A stretch of DNA of 64,000 nucleotides, from NCBI RefSeq assembly GCF_029931775.1, contig NC_079321.1, forward strand, positions 2,449,001-2,513,000, read 5' to 3'. Position numbers and translations under genes: made by a program. The notes under the pieces are model-generated. The model was given only the letters and a program-made list of their open reading frames with translations. It was not told the DNA's origin and searched no databases. Source of the stretch: Euleptes europaea. Its lineage: Eukaryota > Chordata > Lepidosauria > Squamata > Sphaerodactylidae. Of the stretch, positions 40,801 to 64,000 are shown piece by piece; the stretch's first letter is position 1, and every line of letters starts with the position of its first letter.

Positions 40801-43800
40801 GCAGAATGGTAGGTCTGGAGGCGCAAGTGTCACGTCCAATTCCGTCGTTGTGGAGTGCTGGGGACTAATGTGATTTCATTCAGTTCCCTGCACTTGGGGG
40901 GAGTAATGAGAAAAACAGTGTTGCACTTACCTGTAACTGTTGTTCATCGAATCGTCTTCTGTGCAGGCGCACGGCTGGCTCTGAGCATGCGCACTCCCAT
41001 GGGGGACTGCACAGAAGCCACAAAGATGAATTGTAACTTCACAGTACAGAAATTAAACACCTTAAAAAAAAAAGTGGATTCTGTGTGCTTTACATAATTA
41101 TGACCTATTTCCTCTTGTCTCTTCTATGTATTATAGTCAAATACCTAAGGCTTTGCTGTGACTGCTCTATGTATGGTTGAGGTTATATTGATGTAAGCCA
41201 TCCCCAGCCCAACTTTGGCTGGGGAGGGGCGGGATATAAATTTAATAAATAATAATAATAATAACGCAGTGAGCTGGCCCCATAGGTTTGTCAAAGCCAA
41301 ATATTTTGGTGTTGAGCTGATAGACAATCACTTTCATTGTTCTGTGTTGCCTGTTAGCCTCCGAAGTAAGATAAAACTCCAGTTTAATCAATGTGGCTAG
41401 AAGTATACAACTTGAATAAGCAATCTGCAACCTCAGTTTAGTTGTAAATGTCCCATCTAACTTTAGATCTAGGTGAGCACCCATTTCTGTCTTTGCCTGT
41501 GCTAAAAAGATTTGAGAGAGGTGGTGTTGGTGTTGAGAGAGAAAGCCATGGTTTTAAAATAATATTTAATTAGATGGGTATAGAAATGTATTTCCCCCAG
41601 TAACTGCACAGAAGACCCCTGAATCTCAGGACAGTTGAGTTCAGCTAGTTGGCCATCTGCATATGTTCTGCTTTTTAAAGAGTGCAGAGAGCTGTAGGCT
41701 TTGCCTACTGGGTAAGGTGATCTTGAGTTACAGAATTCATCCAGGTTAATGCTGAGTTGGATCCGGTGACCTGTCAGTAGTGTGGATTTTTGTCACGTTC
41801 CTTTTCTCCCTGGGAGTCCCTTCCCAGCCCCTGAAAGCTGATTCCTGCGGCTGTCGTAAAGAGAGGAAAGTTGAGAAGCATCCCTCCCTTTTCTGTTATC
41901 CGCAGCTGCACAGTTTTTTAAAAAAGGCATCTGTCAACACCTGCTGATAGTTCATGGGATCCAACTCACTGTTCTGACCCTGTACTGTTGACCGGAAATG
42001 CATGCAAAATGTGAAACTCATGAAGTATACTGTATCTTCTTTTAAAGCCTGAAAACTGTTTTTAGGTATGGGAGAAAGTAACTGCTCCTGGAGTAGGAAA
42101 CCTCTGCTGCACAGGGAAACCACGTTGGCGGCGGCGGCCGTGTACAGGGGTAAGCACAGGTAGAGTTTGTAGTGCAGACGGTAGTCTGTTGTCTCACTGT
42201 GAAATGGGCCGTTTTGGGGTAAGACGCGCCGGCTTAAACGGTGCCATTTGGAGTGGCGGTTGCCTCACACCGCTGGGTTCCTTGGTCTTGTGTTTCATGA
42301 CTGGTTGTGCCCATAAGAACATAAGAAAGGCCATGCTAGATCAGACCCAGGTCCAGCAGTCTGTTCACACAGTGGCCAACCAGGTGCCTCTAGGAAGCCA
42401 CAAACGACTGCAGCAGCACCATCCTGCCTGTGTTCCACAGCACCCAATATAATAGGCATGCTCCTCGGATACTGTGGAGAATAGATATAGGAACATAAGA
42501 AAAGCCATGCTGGATCAGACCAAGGCCCATCAGGTCCAGCAGTCCGTTCACACAGTGGCCAACCAAGTGCCTCTAGGAAGCCCACAAACAAGACGACTGC
42601 AGCAGCATTATCCTGCCTGTGTTCCTCAGCACCTGATATAATAGGCATGCTCTTCTGAGGCTAGAGAACAAGTATGAATCATGGCTAGTATTCATTTTGG
42701 CTAGTAGCCATAGGTAGCCCTCTTTATTCTCCATGAACATGTTCACACCGCTCTTCCAGGTTGGCAGCCATCACCACATCCTGGGGCAGGGAGTTCCACA
42801 GTTTAACTATGTGTTGTGTGGAGAAATACTTCCTCTTATGTGTTTTGAATCTCTCTGCTTCAGTAGATTACCCCGCTTTCTGGTGTTACGAGAGAGGGAG
42901 AAAAGCTTCTCCCTGTCCACTCTCTCCAAACCTTGCATAATTTTATACACCTCTGTCATGTCTCCTCTTAACCACCTTCTTTCCAAGCTAAACAGCCCTA
43001 AGCGCTTTAACCACTTCTCATAGGGCAGTTGCTCTAGTCCCTTGCCTTTCCCTCCCCTCTGTCTCTTTGCCACTTGCAAATCCAATCTCAGCCCACATTA
43101 CGTTGCCCTAGAGGCCAAGAATGAGTTTAGAGCACCCCGCTGTTTCTCATGGACAGGGCAACACTGTGCTGGTTGCCATTTTTTTGCTCTCTTCTGCCTG
43201 AAAGGCTACCAGAAAGGGCATGTCGAGGGAAACAATCACATAAGCTCGACAGTGACGCGTGAAAATCAGGTTGCTTCCCTCTTCAAGGAGTCACTGATAC
43301 ATGTAGGGAGGTCAGTATTTATACATAGGGAACCGACGCTGGCCTCAACCATAGGCCTGGTGGAATAGCTCTGTTTTACAGACCCTGCGGAACTCTTTAA
43401 GGTAGAAATGAAGGGTAGAAAAGGCCATTTAAATGAAGGATAGAAAAGGCCATTTAAATGAAGACTTTGTTTTGTTTTGTTTGGCATGCCAATATCTGTT
43501 ATTGGCCCTTCTCTCTGGTTCCAGTACAGGTTGAGTATCCCTTATCCGGACCACTTGGGACCGGAAGTGGTCCATATTTTGGATCTTCCCGTATATTGGA
43601 ATATTTTGGAATTTTTGCGTACACGAGATAGATATCTTGGGGATGGGACCCAAATTCATTTGAATTTTGGATATGTTTTATCGCCAGACTTCGGAAAGGC
43701 CGGGCGGTGTGGCTGTGAGTCAGATCCGTGCTGCCCGGCCTCTCGGAAGTCAGGAGTAGCTGGGTGGCACAGATCTGCCTGCGTGCCAGCTCGAAGGGTC

Positions 43801-45015
43801 TGGTTTTTGAGTCAGTCCAGAAATGGGATGTCTAGATAAGGGGTACTGAACATGTATTGTTCATGTGTTTTAATCGAATTAATTTAAAAAGTTAAATGTT
43901 TTTAAATGTTTTAATGTGTGCCACCTTGGGGACCCTGATAGGATGCAAAGGCCGCGTTAAAATGTTTAAAATAAATAATCCTCCACAGCATGTATATTAA
44001 GCTTGTGGGTGTGATATAGTTTCGTATTATCTAATGCTGATGTTTCTTTATTAGAAATGTATGGAAACGATGACGGGACAGTTCCTGCCACCTTTCAGAT
44101 CTATTACATGATAGGATGGAAGTTTCATGAATCACAGGTAACTTGTCCCAGTGGCTCAGTGTTAGAGCCTCTGCTTGGCATGCAGAAGGTCCCAGGTTCA
44201 ATCCCCGGAATCTCCAGTTCAAGGGACTAGGCAAGTGGGTGATGTGAAAGACCTTCGCCTGAGACCCTGGAGAGTTGCTGCCAGTCAGAGTAGACAATGC
44301 TGATTTTGATGGACCGAAGGTCTGATTCAGTATAAGGCAGCTTCATGTGTTCATGTGTTCCGCTGCTGTTATACATGGGGGTGCCTAAATTAGCATGATG
44401 GGTATATCGCACTTTAAGTTTTCAGGGGCTCTCCCTCCGGATGCACCAATGTGCTTCTCCAGGCCAGATTGGCCAGGGATCCAGGAGGGGTTTTGTTGCC
44501 GTCTTCTGGGCATGGAGTAGAGGGTCACTGGGGGTGTGGGGGGGAAGGTAGTTATGAGTTTGCTGCCTTATGCAGGGGGTTGGACTAGATGACCTTGGAA
44601 TAGATGACCCTGGTGGTCCCTTCCAGCTCTGTGATTCTACGTCGACTAGTTAAATGTACGGTGACTAAACAAAATGGTGGTTTGTCTCCTTCCAGGCAAG
44701 ACCAGCCCAGAGAGGTTCTGCGACGGTATCGTTCGGAGACCTTAAAAAGATTAACTAGTCTGCTGCAGGAAGGAATTTTTTTTGAGATGTGGCGTAACAG
44801 TCTTGGATGTGCCGGACTTTTAAACCATCACTGTAGACGCTCTCTGGAAGTTCGTTCTGAAAAGTGCACCACGCTGATATTTCCTGACATGTTAACTTGT
44901 CACCTGGAAATAATACATGACACTTGACTTCTTCACTGGTTGTGCTCATGTCTGTAAATTGTGTGCATTTTATTTTGTAAAGCTTCAGCCAAATAAAAGT
45001 ATGATACCTTATGGT
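34635..45015 (+). CDS. NDUFAF5: NDUFAF5, mitochondrial complex I assembly factor 5 (complete)
   Basis: NDUFAF5 is a SAM-dependent methyltransferase-fold protein of the mitochondrial matrix, known to hydroxylate an arginine of NDUFS7 early in complex I assembly. Eleven coding exons join in phase to 332 codons (34635-44758). The N-terminus is Arg/Ala/Gly-rich without acids, as for a mitochondrial targeting peptide. Then come [24 protein letters not shown], motif [126 protein letters not shown] and [20 protein letters not shown]. Oddities: the last motif I glycine (GRG in human) is serine; intron 8 has a GC donor; the stop after KKIN makes the C-terminus about ten residues shorter than human. 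AATAAA at 44992-44997 is the likely poly(A) signal. Confidence 0.97.
34885..35027 (-). repeat. tS3 SINE (minus, partial)
   Basis: TTTATACCCCGCCTTCCTCC, CCTGCGAGGTAGGCCGGGC and GGCCGGCCCAAGGT. Confidence 0.7.
35028..35405 (+). repeat. Two GTTGCCAACCTCCAG-type elements in tandem
   Basis: GATCTCCTGCCGTTACAGC, CAGATCAGTTCCCCTGG and GGCTCCGCCCCCCAAATATC form the first unit; a similar unit restarts near 35212. Confidence 0.7.
35473..35625 (-). mobile_element. CR1 LINE fragment (minus)
   Basis: CAGCATTGCTGACAGATGGCC, CCACCTCCCGAGGAAGCC and GTCAGGAAATTCTTCCTAATG. Confidence 0.8.
35626..35977. other. NDUFAF5: NDUFAF5 intron 1, unclassified
   Basis: Nothing recognised. Confidence 0.4.
35978..36018 (+). 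CDS. NDUFAF5: NDUFAF5 exon 2
   Basis: Acceptor CTCCATTACAG|GTTGGT, donor TCTAG|GTAAGA, 41 bases, [13 protein letters not shown]. Confidence 0.95.
36028..36322 (-). repeat. tS1 SINE (minus)
   Basis: GAAGAAGGGTCGGTTTTTATAAC to CCTAACCACTACACGATGCTGG. Confidence 0.85.
36596..36692 (+). mobile_element. PAL repeat half copy
   Basis: AGTAGAAAAGAGCAAGAGTCC, CACCTTAAAGACGAAC and TGAGCTTTTGTGAGCCGC. Confidence 0.75.
36693..37018. other. NDUFAF5: NDUFAF5 intron 2, unclassified
   Basis: T-rich run near 36850; nothing else recognised. Confidence 0.35.
37020..37445 (+). mobile_element. Non-LTR LINE 3' end (plus, decayed)
   Basis: FNVLPSAV and [11 protein letters not shown] parallel the frame at 33780. 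Further on, [19 protein letters not shown] parallels the end of that frame. The tail has GTTGTTGTTGTT. It ends about 85 bases before exon 3. Confidence 0.6.
37529..37592 (+). CDS. NDUFAF5: NDUFAF5 exon 3 (SAM motif I)
   Basis: Acceptor GATCTTAAAG|GACTTT, donor AATAAG|GTATTG, 64 bases. After the split Arg codon it reads [20 protein letters not shown]. The GxGxG end is Ser instead of Gly. Confidence 0.92.
37879..37926 (+). CDS. NDUFAF5: NDUFAF5 exon 4
   Basis: Acceptor TCTGTTTCAG|GATGTG, donor GCGTTG|GTAAGT, 48 bases, [16 protein letters not shown]. It includes the acidic motif II-like Asp. Confidence 0.95.
38030..38133 (+). CDS. NDUFAF5: NDUFAF5 exon 5
   Basis: Acceptor CCAATTTAG|AAAAAC, donor TTAAG|GTAACT, 104 bases, [20 protein letters not shown] and [14 protein letters not shown]. 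Confidence 0.95.
38228..38400 (-). repeat. tS1 SINE fragment (minus)
   Basis: GACTAGCCCAAGGTCACCC to CTTAACCACTACACCATACTGG; it ends about 100 bases before exon 6. Confidence 0.82.
38501..38540 (+). CDS. NDUFAF5: NDUFAF5 exon 6
   Basis: Acceptor CTGCTTTTAG|CTTGCA, donor CATGAG|GTAAGC, 40 bases, [13 protein letters not shown]. Confidence 0.95.
38662..38859 (+). CDS. NDUFAF5: NDUFAF5 exon 7
   Basis: Acceptor TTGTTCCAG|GTACAT, donor ACCGTG|GTAACT, 198 bases, from [20 protein letters not shown] to [10 protein letters not shown]. Confidence 0.96.
38946..39645. other. NDUFAF5: NDUFAF5 intron 7, unclassified
   Basis: Nothing recognised. Confidence 0.4.
39648..39874 (+). repeat. tS1 SINE (plus, one head module)
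   Basis: CAGCATGGTGTAGTGGTTAAG, GGTTCGATTCCCCACTCC and tail AAAAACCAACTCTTCTGC. Confidence 0.87.
40088..40304 (+). repeat. tS2 SINE (plus)
   Basis: GGGAGGGGCTGTGGCTCAGTG, GGTTCAATCCCCAGCATC and GGCAGCTTCATGTGTTC. Confidence 0.9.
40483..40543 (+). CDS. NDUFAF5: NDUFAF5 exon 8, with GC donor
   Basis: Acceptor AATTTCTAG|GATACT, 61 bases, [20 protein letters not shown]. Phase 1 and the next exon fix the donor as CAAG|GCAAGT. This is a GC-AG intron with an otherwise ideal donor. Confidence 0.94.
40573..40800 (+). repeat. tS2 SINE (plus)
   Basis: GGAGGGGCTGTGGCTCAGTAG, GGTTCAATCCTTGGCATC and GGCAGCTTCATGTGTGTTC. It lies 29 bases downstream of the GC donor of exon 8. Confidence 0.9.
40801..41165. 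other. NDUFAF5: NDUFAF5 intron 8, unclassified
   Basis: TTACCTGTAACTGTTGTTCATC (about 40928-40949) and GAGCATGCGCACTCC suggest an unclassified interspersed repeat. No gene. Confidence 0.3.
41190..41265 (+). repeat. SINE 3' tail with AATAAT run
   Basis: GTAAGCCATCCCCAGCCC and GGGCGGGATATAAATTTAATA with AATAATAAT. Confidence 0.55.
41266..42060. other. NDUFAF5: NDUFAF5 intron 8, unclassified
   Basis: Nothing recognised. Confidence 0.4.
42066..42149 (+). CDS. NDUFAF5: NDUFAF5 exon 9
   Basis: Acceptor CTGTTTTTAG|GTATGG, donor TACAGGG|GTAAGC, 84 bases, [20 protein letters not shown] and AAAAVYR. Confidence 0.95.
42311..43062 (-). mobile_element. CR1 LINE 3' ends (minus, two pieces)
   Basis: The first piece is 42311-42485, the second 42488-43062. 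The minus frame of the second carries [20 protein letters not shown] and [17 protein letters not shown], the C-terminal part of CR1 reverse transcriptase. Confidence 0.88.
43320..43470. repeat. Interspersed repeat piece and short tandem duplication
   Basis: CATAGGCCTGGTGGAATAGC and GACCCTGCGGAACTC recur at about 59626-59670. At about 43408-43460 a 25-base unit (ATGAAGGGTAGAAAAGGCC...) is duplicated. Confidence 0.6.
43527..43854. mobile_element. TcMar-Tigger-like non-autonomous element
   Basis: CAGGTTGAGTATCCCTTATCC at the start and GATAAGGGGTACTGAACATG at the end are terminal inverted repeats flanked by TA. GATATCTTGGGGATGGGACCC inside is typical of the Tigger group. Confidence 0.85.
44055..44137 (+). 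CDS. NDUFAF5: NDUFAF5 exon 10
   Basis: Acceptor TTCTTTATTAG|AAATGT, donor TCACAG|GTAACT, 83 bases, [20 protein letters not shown] and GWKFHESQ. Confidence 0.96.
44143..44360 (+). repeat. tS2 SINE (plus)
   Basis: CCCAGTGGCTCAGTGTTAGAG, GGTTCAATCCCCGGAATC and GGCAGCTTCATGTGTTC. It starts within 10 bases of the exon 10 donor. Confidence 0.88.
44455..44642 (+). mobile_element. CR1 LINE 3' end (plus)
   Basis: AGGCCAGATTGGCCAGGGATCC, GGGGGTTGGACTAGATGACC and CTCTGTGATTCTACG. Confidence 0.87.
44696..44758 (+). CDS. NDUFAF5: NDUFAF5 exon 11 with stop
   Basis: Acceptor CTCCTTCCAG|GCAAGA, 63 bases, [20 protein letters not shown] then TAG. Human continues for about ten more residues. Confidence 0.94.
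   Translation, partial: ARPAQRGSATVSFGDLKKIN
44759..45015 (+). terminator. NDUFAF5: NDUFAF5 3' UTR and poly(A) signal
   Basis: About 250 bases after the stop codon, ending soon after AATAAA at 44992-44997. Confidence 0.75.
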
Positions 45016-45250
45016 TCTGAAAGGAGCCCGTCTAGAATTCTGATAATATAACAAGAAATAACCTATTAACTGGGGGGCTGGATCTTCCAGTGGAGTAAAG
45101 CAAACTGCTTTTGCAGGTGAGGGGTTTGGAGGAAGGGCCTTCCTTCCCTTTAAGCAGTGCTTTAAAATTGCATACTGCATTAAAACCATGCTGATGATTT
45201 TTTAGCAAAAATAGCTAGAGCAAGGTATCTTGGAGACCTGTAGGATTTCC
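45016..45250. other. Intergenic, unclassified
   Basis: Region between the converging genes; nothing recognised. Confidence 0.4.
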
Positions 45251-45255
45251 CCACG

Positions 45256-45478
45256 GTGGTGGTGGTGAAAAGTGCCGTCAAGTCACAGCTGACTTATGGT
45301 GACCCCGTAGGGTTTTCCGGGCAAGAGATGTTCAGAGGTAGTTTGCCGTTGCTCACCTCTACATAGCGACCCTGGACTTCTTTGGTGGTCTCCCACCTAA
45401 ATACTAACCAGGGCCAGCCTTGTTTACCTTCAAGATCTGACAAGGTGGGGCTAGCCAGTTCAGGGTGGGATGACCCCA
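45256..45478 (-). repeat. 5S-SINE (minus)
   Basis: AAAAGTGCCGTCAAGTCACAG, GACCCCGTAGGGTTTTCC, CTGGACTTCTTTGGTGGTC and CAAGATCTGACAAGG; full length, diverged head. Confidence 0.87.
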
Positions 45479-45892
45479 TATATACATCTGTATCTGACAA
45501 AGGAAGCATTGGCTCTCAAAAATCCATACCCAGAAAATCTTGTTGATCTCTTGTGGTGCTACTGGACTGAGATCTGGCTTCTGGAAGGATGCAAGGATCT
45601 GTGATAAGTAAGAGCGTCCTGAAACGCCCTCGTGCACATTGGGAGCAGAACACCAAGCCCTTTGCCAACTTCTGTGCTGCTGGTCAGGGTAGCTGCCACC
45701 ACTTTTAACACAATGGGCTTCTTATCAAACATCGCAACGTCATCACCTGTACAACCCTCCCATGACTATTACTGAATATTTTTGTGGTTGACTCTTCTCC
45801 CCAGAATTTCAGCATCATGAGGGCTCTTTTGTCTCCCTTTTGCTGAAGAGTGATAAATACATAATTTTCAATAGTAACAAAATACCTGAGAC

Positions 45893-46118
45893 CCAGCATG
45901 GTGTAGTGGTTAAGAGCAGCGGACTCTAATCTGGACAACCGGGTTCGATTGCCCACTCCTCCACATGAAGCCTGCTGGGTGACCTTGGGCTGGTAACAGT
46001 TCTCTCTCAGCCCACGCAGAGGCAGGCAGTGGCAAACCACCTCCGAACATCTCTTGCCTTGAAAACCCTACGGGGTCACCGTAAGTCAGCTGTGACTTGG
46101 TGGCAAAATCACCTACAC
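45893..46118 (+). repeat. Chimeric SINE: tS1 head joined to 5S-SINE body and tail
   Basis: CAGCATGGTGTAGTGGTTAAG and GGGTTCGATTGCCCACTCC (tS1) lead to CAGTTCTCTCTCAGCCCACG. The element then continues as GCAGAGGCAGGCAGTGGC, CTTGCCTTGAAAACCC and CCGTAAGTCAGCTGTGAC, which belong to 5S-SINE. Confidence 0.8.
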
Positions 46119-46680
46119 ATCAAAATACCCAGTAAGAAAGCAAGTGCCAGCCAACTCAAATACACAATGTGGCTGAAATCAACTTAAGCGTCAGATACTG
46201 TCTACTGGTGCAATCCTCAGCACAGTTACACATTTGTAAGCCCACTGACTTCAATGGACTTAGCTTAACTGTATTAAACCTGCATTCTAAACCTTGTGGT
46301 CCTTTTAAAAGACTGAAAGGTGGCGTGCTGGTAGATATTTCCAGAGAGGGAATTCCACTCCGCTAAGGTGGTAATATCAAAGACGGGTGATCTCAAGCCG
46401 AGCCTTTTCAGAAATTTCAAGAATGAACAGTCCAAAAGAGGCTGGGACTAGGCAAACAGGAGAAAAACGTTGAACTTCGGAAAATGGCACCCCCACAATA
46501 AGAGCTACACGCTTACTAGCAGCAGTCAATTCTATTTCCGGACAGGGTTCCTTGCTTGTCCCGAGAAGTACAAAGTGATGGATCCATTTCAGGCAATTGT
46601 TCCCCCTTTAATGAATGAACAAATCCAGCCCGCTTTTGTGGTGTTTTCTGAACAGGTGTTGCTCAGTTCTGGCCTGGATG
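46119..46680. other. Intergenic, unclassified
   Basis: Nothing recognised. Confidence 0.4.
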
Positions 46681-46685
46681 TAGGC

Positions 46686-46893
46686 TAGGGTTGCCAACCT
46701 CCAGGTGGGGCCCAGAGATTTCTCAGAATTACAACTGGTCTCCAGACGACAGATCAGTTCCCCTGAAGGAAATGGCTGCTTTGGAGGGTGGACTCTATGC
46801 TGAAGTCTCTCCCCTCCCCAAACTCCACCCTTCTCAAGACTCCACCCCCTAAATCTCCAGGAATTTCTTAACCCAGAGTTGGCAATCCTAGTG
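46686..46893. mobile_element. Short TIR element (CTAGGGTTGCCAACC type)
   Basis: CTAGGGTTGCCAACCTCCAGG at the left and GAGTTGGCAATCCTAG at the right are imperfect terminal inverted repeats. This is the most complete copy of the type also seen at 31611 and 35028. Confidence 0.65.
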
Positions 46894-47079
46894 TAGGGAC
46901 AGTATGTGAGTTTCAGTCAGGTGGCTTTTGACTGCATTTAAAAGGTTTTTGACTATTTCAAGTTATGCAGAAGTAATACCACTAACATCTATTTTTTGTT
47001 TCTTTTTAATATTGAATAAAGACTTGCATTTTAAAAAATTTAGATCCTCTAAGAAAACAGACTTGTATACCACCACTCC

Positions 47080-62754
<15,675 letters not shown>

Positions 62755-62759
62755 CTAAA

Positions 62760-63180
62760 GAAAAGTAGCAAAGTTACAATTTACTTAACATTTCTCCCAA
62801 TACAGATTTAAAAGGTGTGGGCAAGTGTTGATGAAGGCACACATATTCTTTATCCACCAGTGTACAGGGCACACCAATTCAAACTGATGCGTTTACATCC
62901 TGCTTCTTGGAATCATTTGTACAGGTCAATTTTGACGTCATGTTTTTTTTTAAAGCACCACAATACGTGGAAAAGCAACGGGACAAATAAAACATACATA
63001 TCTGTTCCCCACAAGCAGCATTTTGGAAAGATCGGTGGGCAGGAATGGGAAAGCGAAGGCAGAAAATGATCCAAGTGCCTTCCGGTAGCGGAGAATTTAA
63101 TCTGGATGCATTTTCCGATTTGCATGATTCCTGTCCTAAGACATTGCTTGGTTAGAAAGCAGGACTCAGCTGGCTCTGCA
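62760..63180. other. SEL1L2: SEL1L2 intron, unclassified
   Basis: Nothing recognised. Confidence 0.4.
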
Positions 63181-63183
63181 CCC

Positions 63184-63392
63184 TGACCTGGAAAGCCCCA
63201 GGATAGCTTGATCTCCTCAGATCTCAGAAGCTAAGCAGGGTCAACCCTGACTAGTATTTGGATGGGCGACCGCCAAGGAATACCAGAGGCATGACGCAGA
63301 GGCAGGCAATGGCAAACCACCTCTGAACGTCTCTTGCCTTGAAAACCCTATGTGGTCACCATAAATCAGTTGTGACATGGCAGCAAAAAAAA
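63184..63392 (+). repeat. 5S-SINE (plus), full-length
   Basis: The head CTCAGATCTCAGAAGCTAAGC, AGGGTCAACCCTGACTAG and TATTTGGATGGGCGACCGCC closely follows 5S rRNA. The body CAATGGCAAACCACCTCTG and the tail GGTCACCATAAATCAGTTG lead into an A-run. Confidence 0.92.
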
Positions 63393-64000
63393 AATAATCT
63401 AGCTCTGCATGCTCATGGGTGCTTTGGAGTTGAATTGTTTTGAAAAGTAAATCTGCTCCTTCCCAGCCCCATTTACACATGCCATATGGCAAAGATATTG
63501 CATGAAGTCAAAACTCTCGCTGAGTGAGTGCAAAACTTTGGGTTCATACTGGCCAATCATCAGAGTTTCCGCAAAAGAAGATTTCTCTCGCTAACCTTTT
63601 GCAATTCTTTGATGGTTCTCCTCTTTTAAAAAAGAACATGACTTTAATTAAGTATATAGGTTTGAATTTCCTTTAGAAACATGGAAGAGGCATTTGTAGG
63701 GTTTTGGGGGGGGAGTGCATCAGGGTGCGATCCAGAAGGGCGTGAGCATGTGCCCCCTACTTTTCACCCCTAGATAAACATTTTCCAAAGCTGCTTTAGA
63801 GGACCCCAATTAGCTGCTGAAAATTATTTTAAAGCTGTCTTGAGGATCTGGTGCATGAAAGTTTTAAAAGGGAAATGAAGAGAAAACAGGAGGCATACAG
63901 AGCCAGCATTTCCCTTCAAATCAGCTTCAGCACCAGCCTCCCAAATGTGTTTGCAATTCATGGGAATTTAAAGAGCCCTTTGGGGGCAGTATCTTGAGGC
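63393..64000. other. SEL1L2: SEL1L2 intron, unclassified
   Basis: No further SEL1L2 exon or known repeat recognised up to the right edge. Confidence 0.4.

Noticed and set aside
63184-63300. 5S rRNA gene
   Set aside because: Only the inner part of 5S is present, diverged and joined to a SINE body and A-run; the same structure recurs six times.

Overview
This 64 kb window is vertebrate nuclear DNA, most likely from a squamate reptile (a lizard, possibly a gecko). Three intron-rich host genes lie in the order ESF1 - NDUFAF5 - SEL1L2, which is the order known from human chromosome 20p12. The repeats also point to a squamate: BovB (RTE) LINEs, CR1 LINEs, three tRNA-headed SINE families, a 5S-rRNA-headed SINE with a BovB-like tail, hAT and Tigger miniature DNA transposons, and a palindromic repeat family. 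Species-level identity cannot be read from the sequence alone.

Layout. Positions 3285-30795 hold ESF1 (nucleolar pre-rRNA processing factor) on the minus strand. The start codon and nine coding exons (645 codons) are inside, and the last exons lie beyond the left edge. A non-coding first exon probably ends at 32404. From 32.3 to 34.7 kb the two outward-facing promoters of ESF1 and NDUFAF5 are separated by CR1 pieces, a GATA/GA-rich tract and a LINE fragment. Positions 34635-45015 hold a complete NDUFAF5 (mitochondrial complex I assembly factor) on the plus strand: 11 coding exons, 332 codons, one GC-AG intron. Positions 47080-62754 hold the 3' part of SEL1L2 (Sel1-repeat membrane protein, paralogue of the ERAD adaptor SEL1L) on the minus strand. 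It has ten exons, all in frame, ending in a transmembrane segment; its 5' part lies beyond the right edge. NDUFAF5 and SEL1L2 converge tail to tail across about 2 kb.

All exon junctions were derived by matching reading phase across GT/GC-AG boundaries and by similarity to remembered family sequences; no database search was run. The rest is intronic or intergenic DNA dominated by nested repeats, several with readable target-site duplications. Working names: tS1 = tRNA SINE with head TGGTGTAGTGGTTAAGAG and a TCT-rich tail; tS2 = tRNA-Ala-like SINE with GGCTCAGTGGTAGAGC; tS3 = tRNA SINE with GGATCTGGGAGACCCAGG and an ATAAATAAAT tail; 5S-SINE = 5S rRNA head with BovB-like tail; PAL = palindromic family carrying CACCTTAAAGACTAAC. 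I saw no CRISPR, no true tRNA or rRNA gene, and no intact retrovirus. No clearly new multi-gene system is present. The most interesting points are the repeat-split bidirectional promoter, the Gly-to-Ser change in the NDUFAF5 SAM motif, the 5S/BovB and chimeric SINEs, and the PAL family with long target duplications and a hammerhead-like core.
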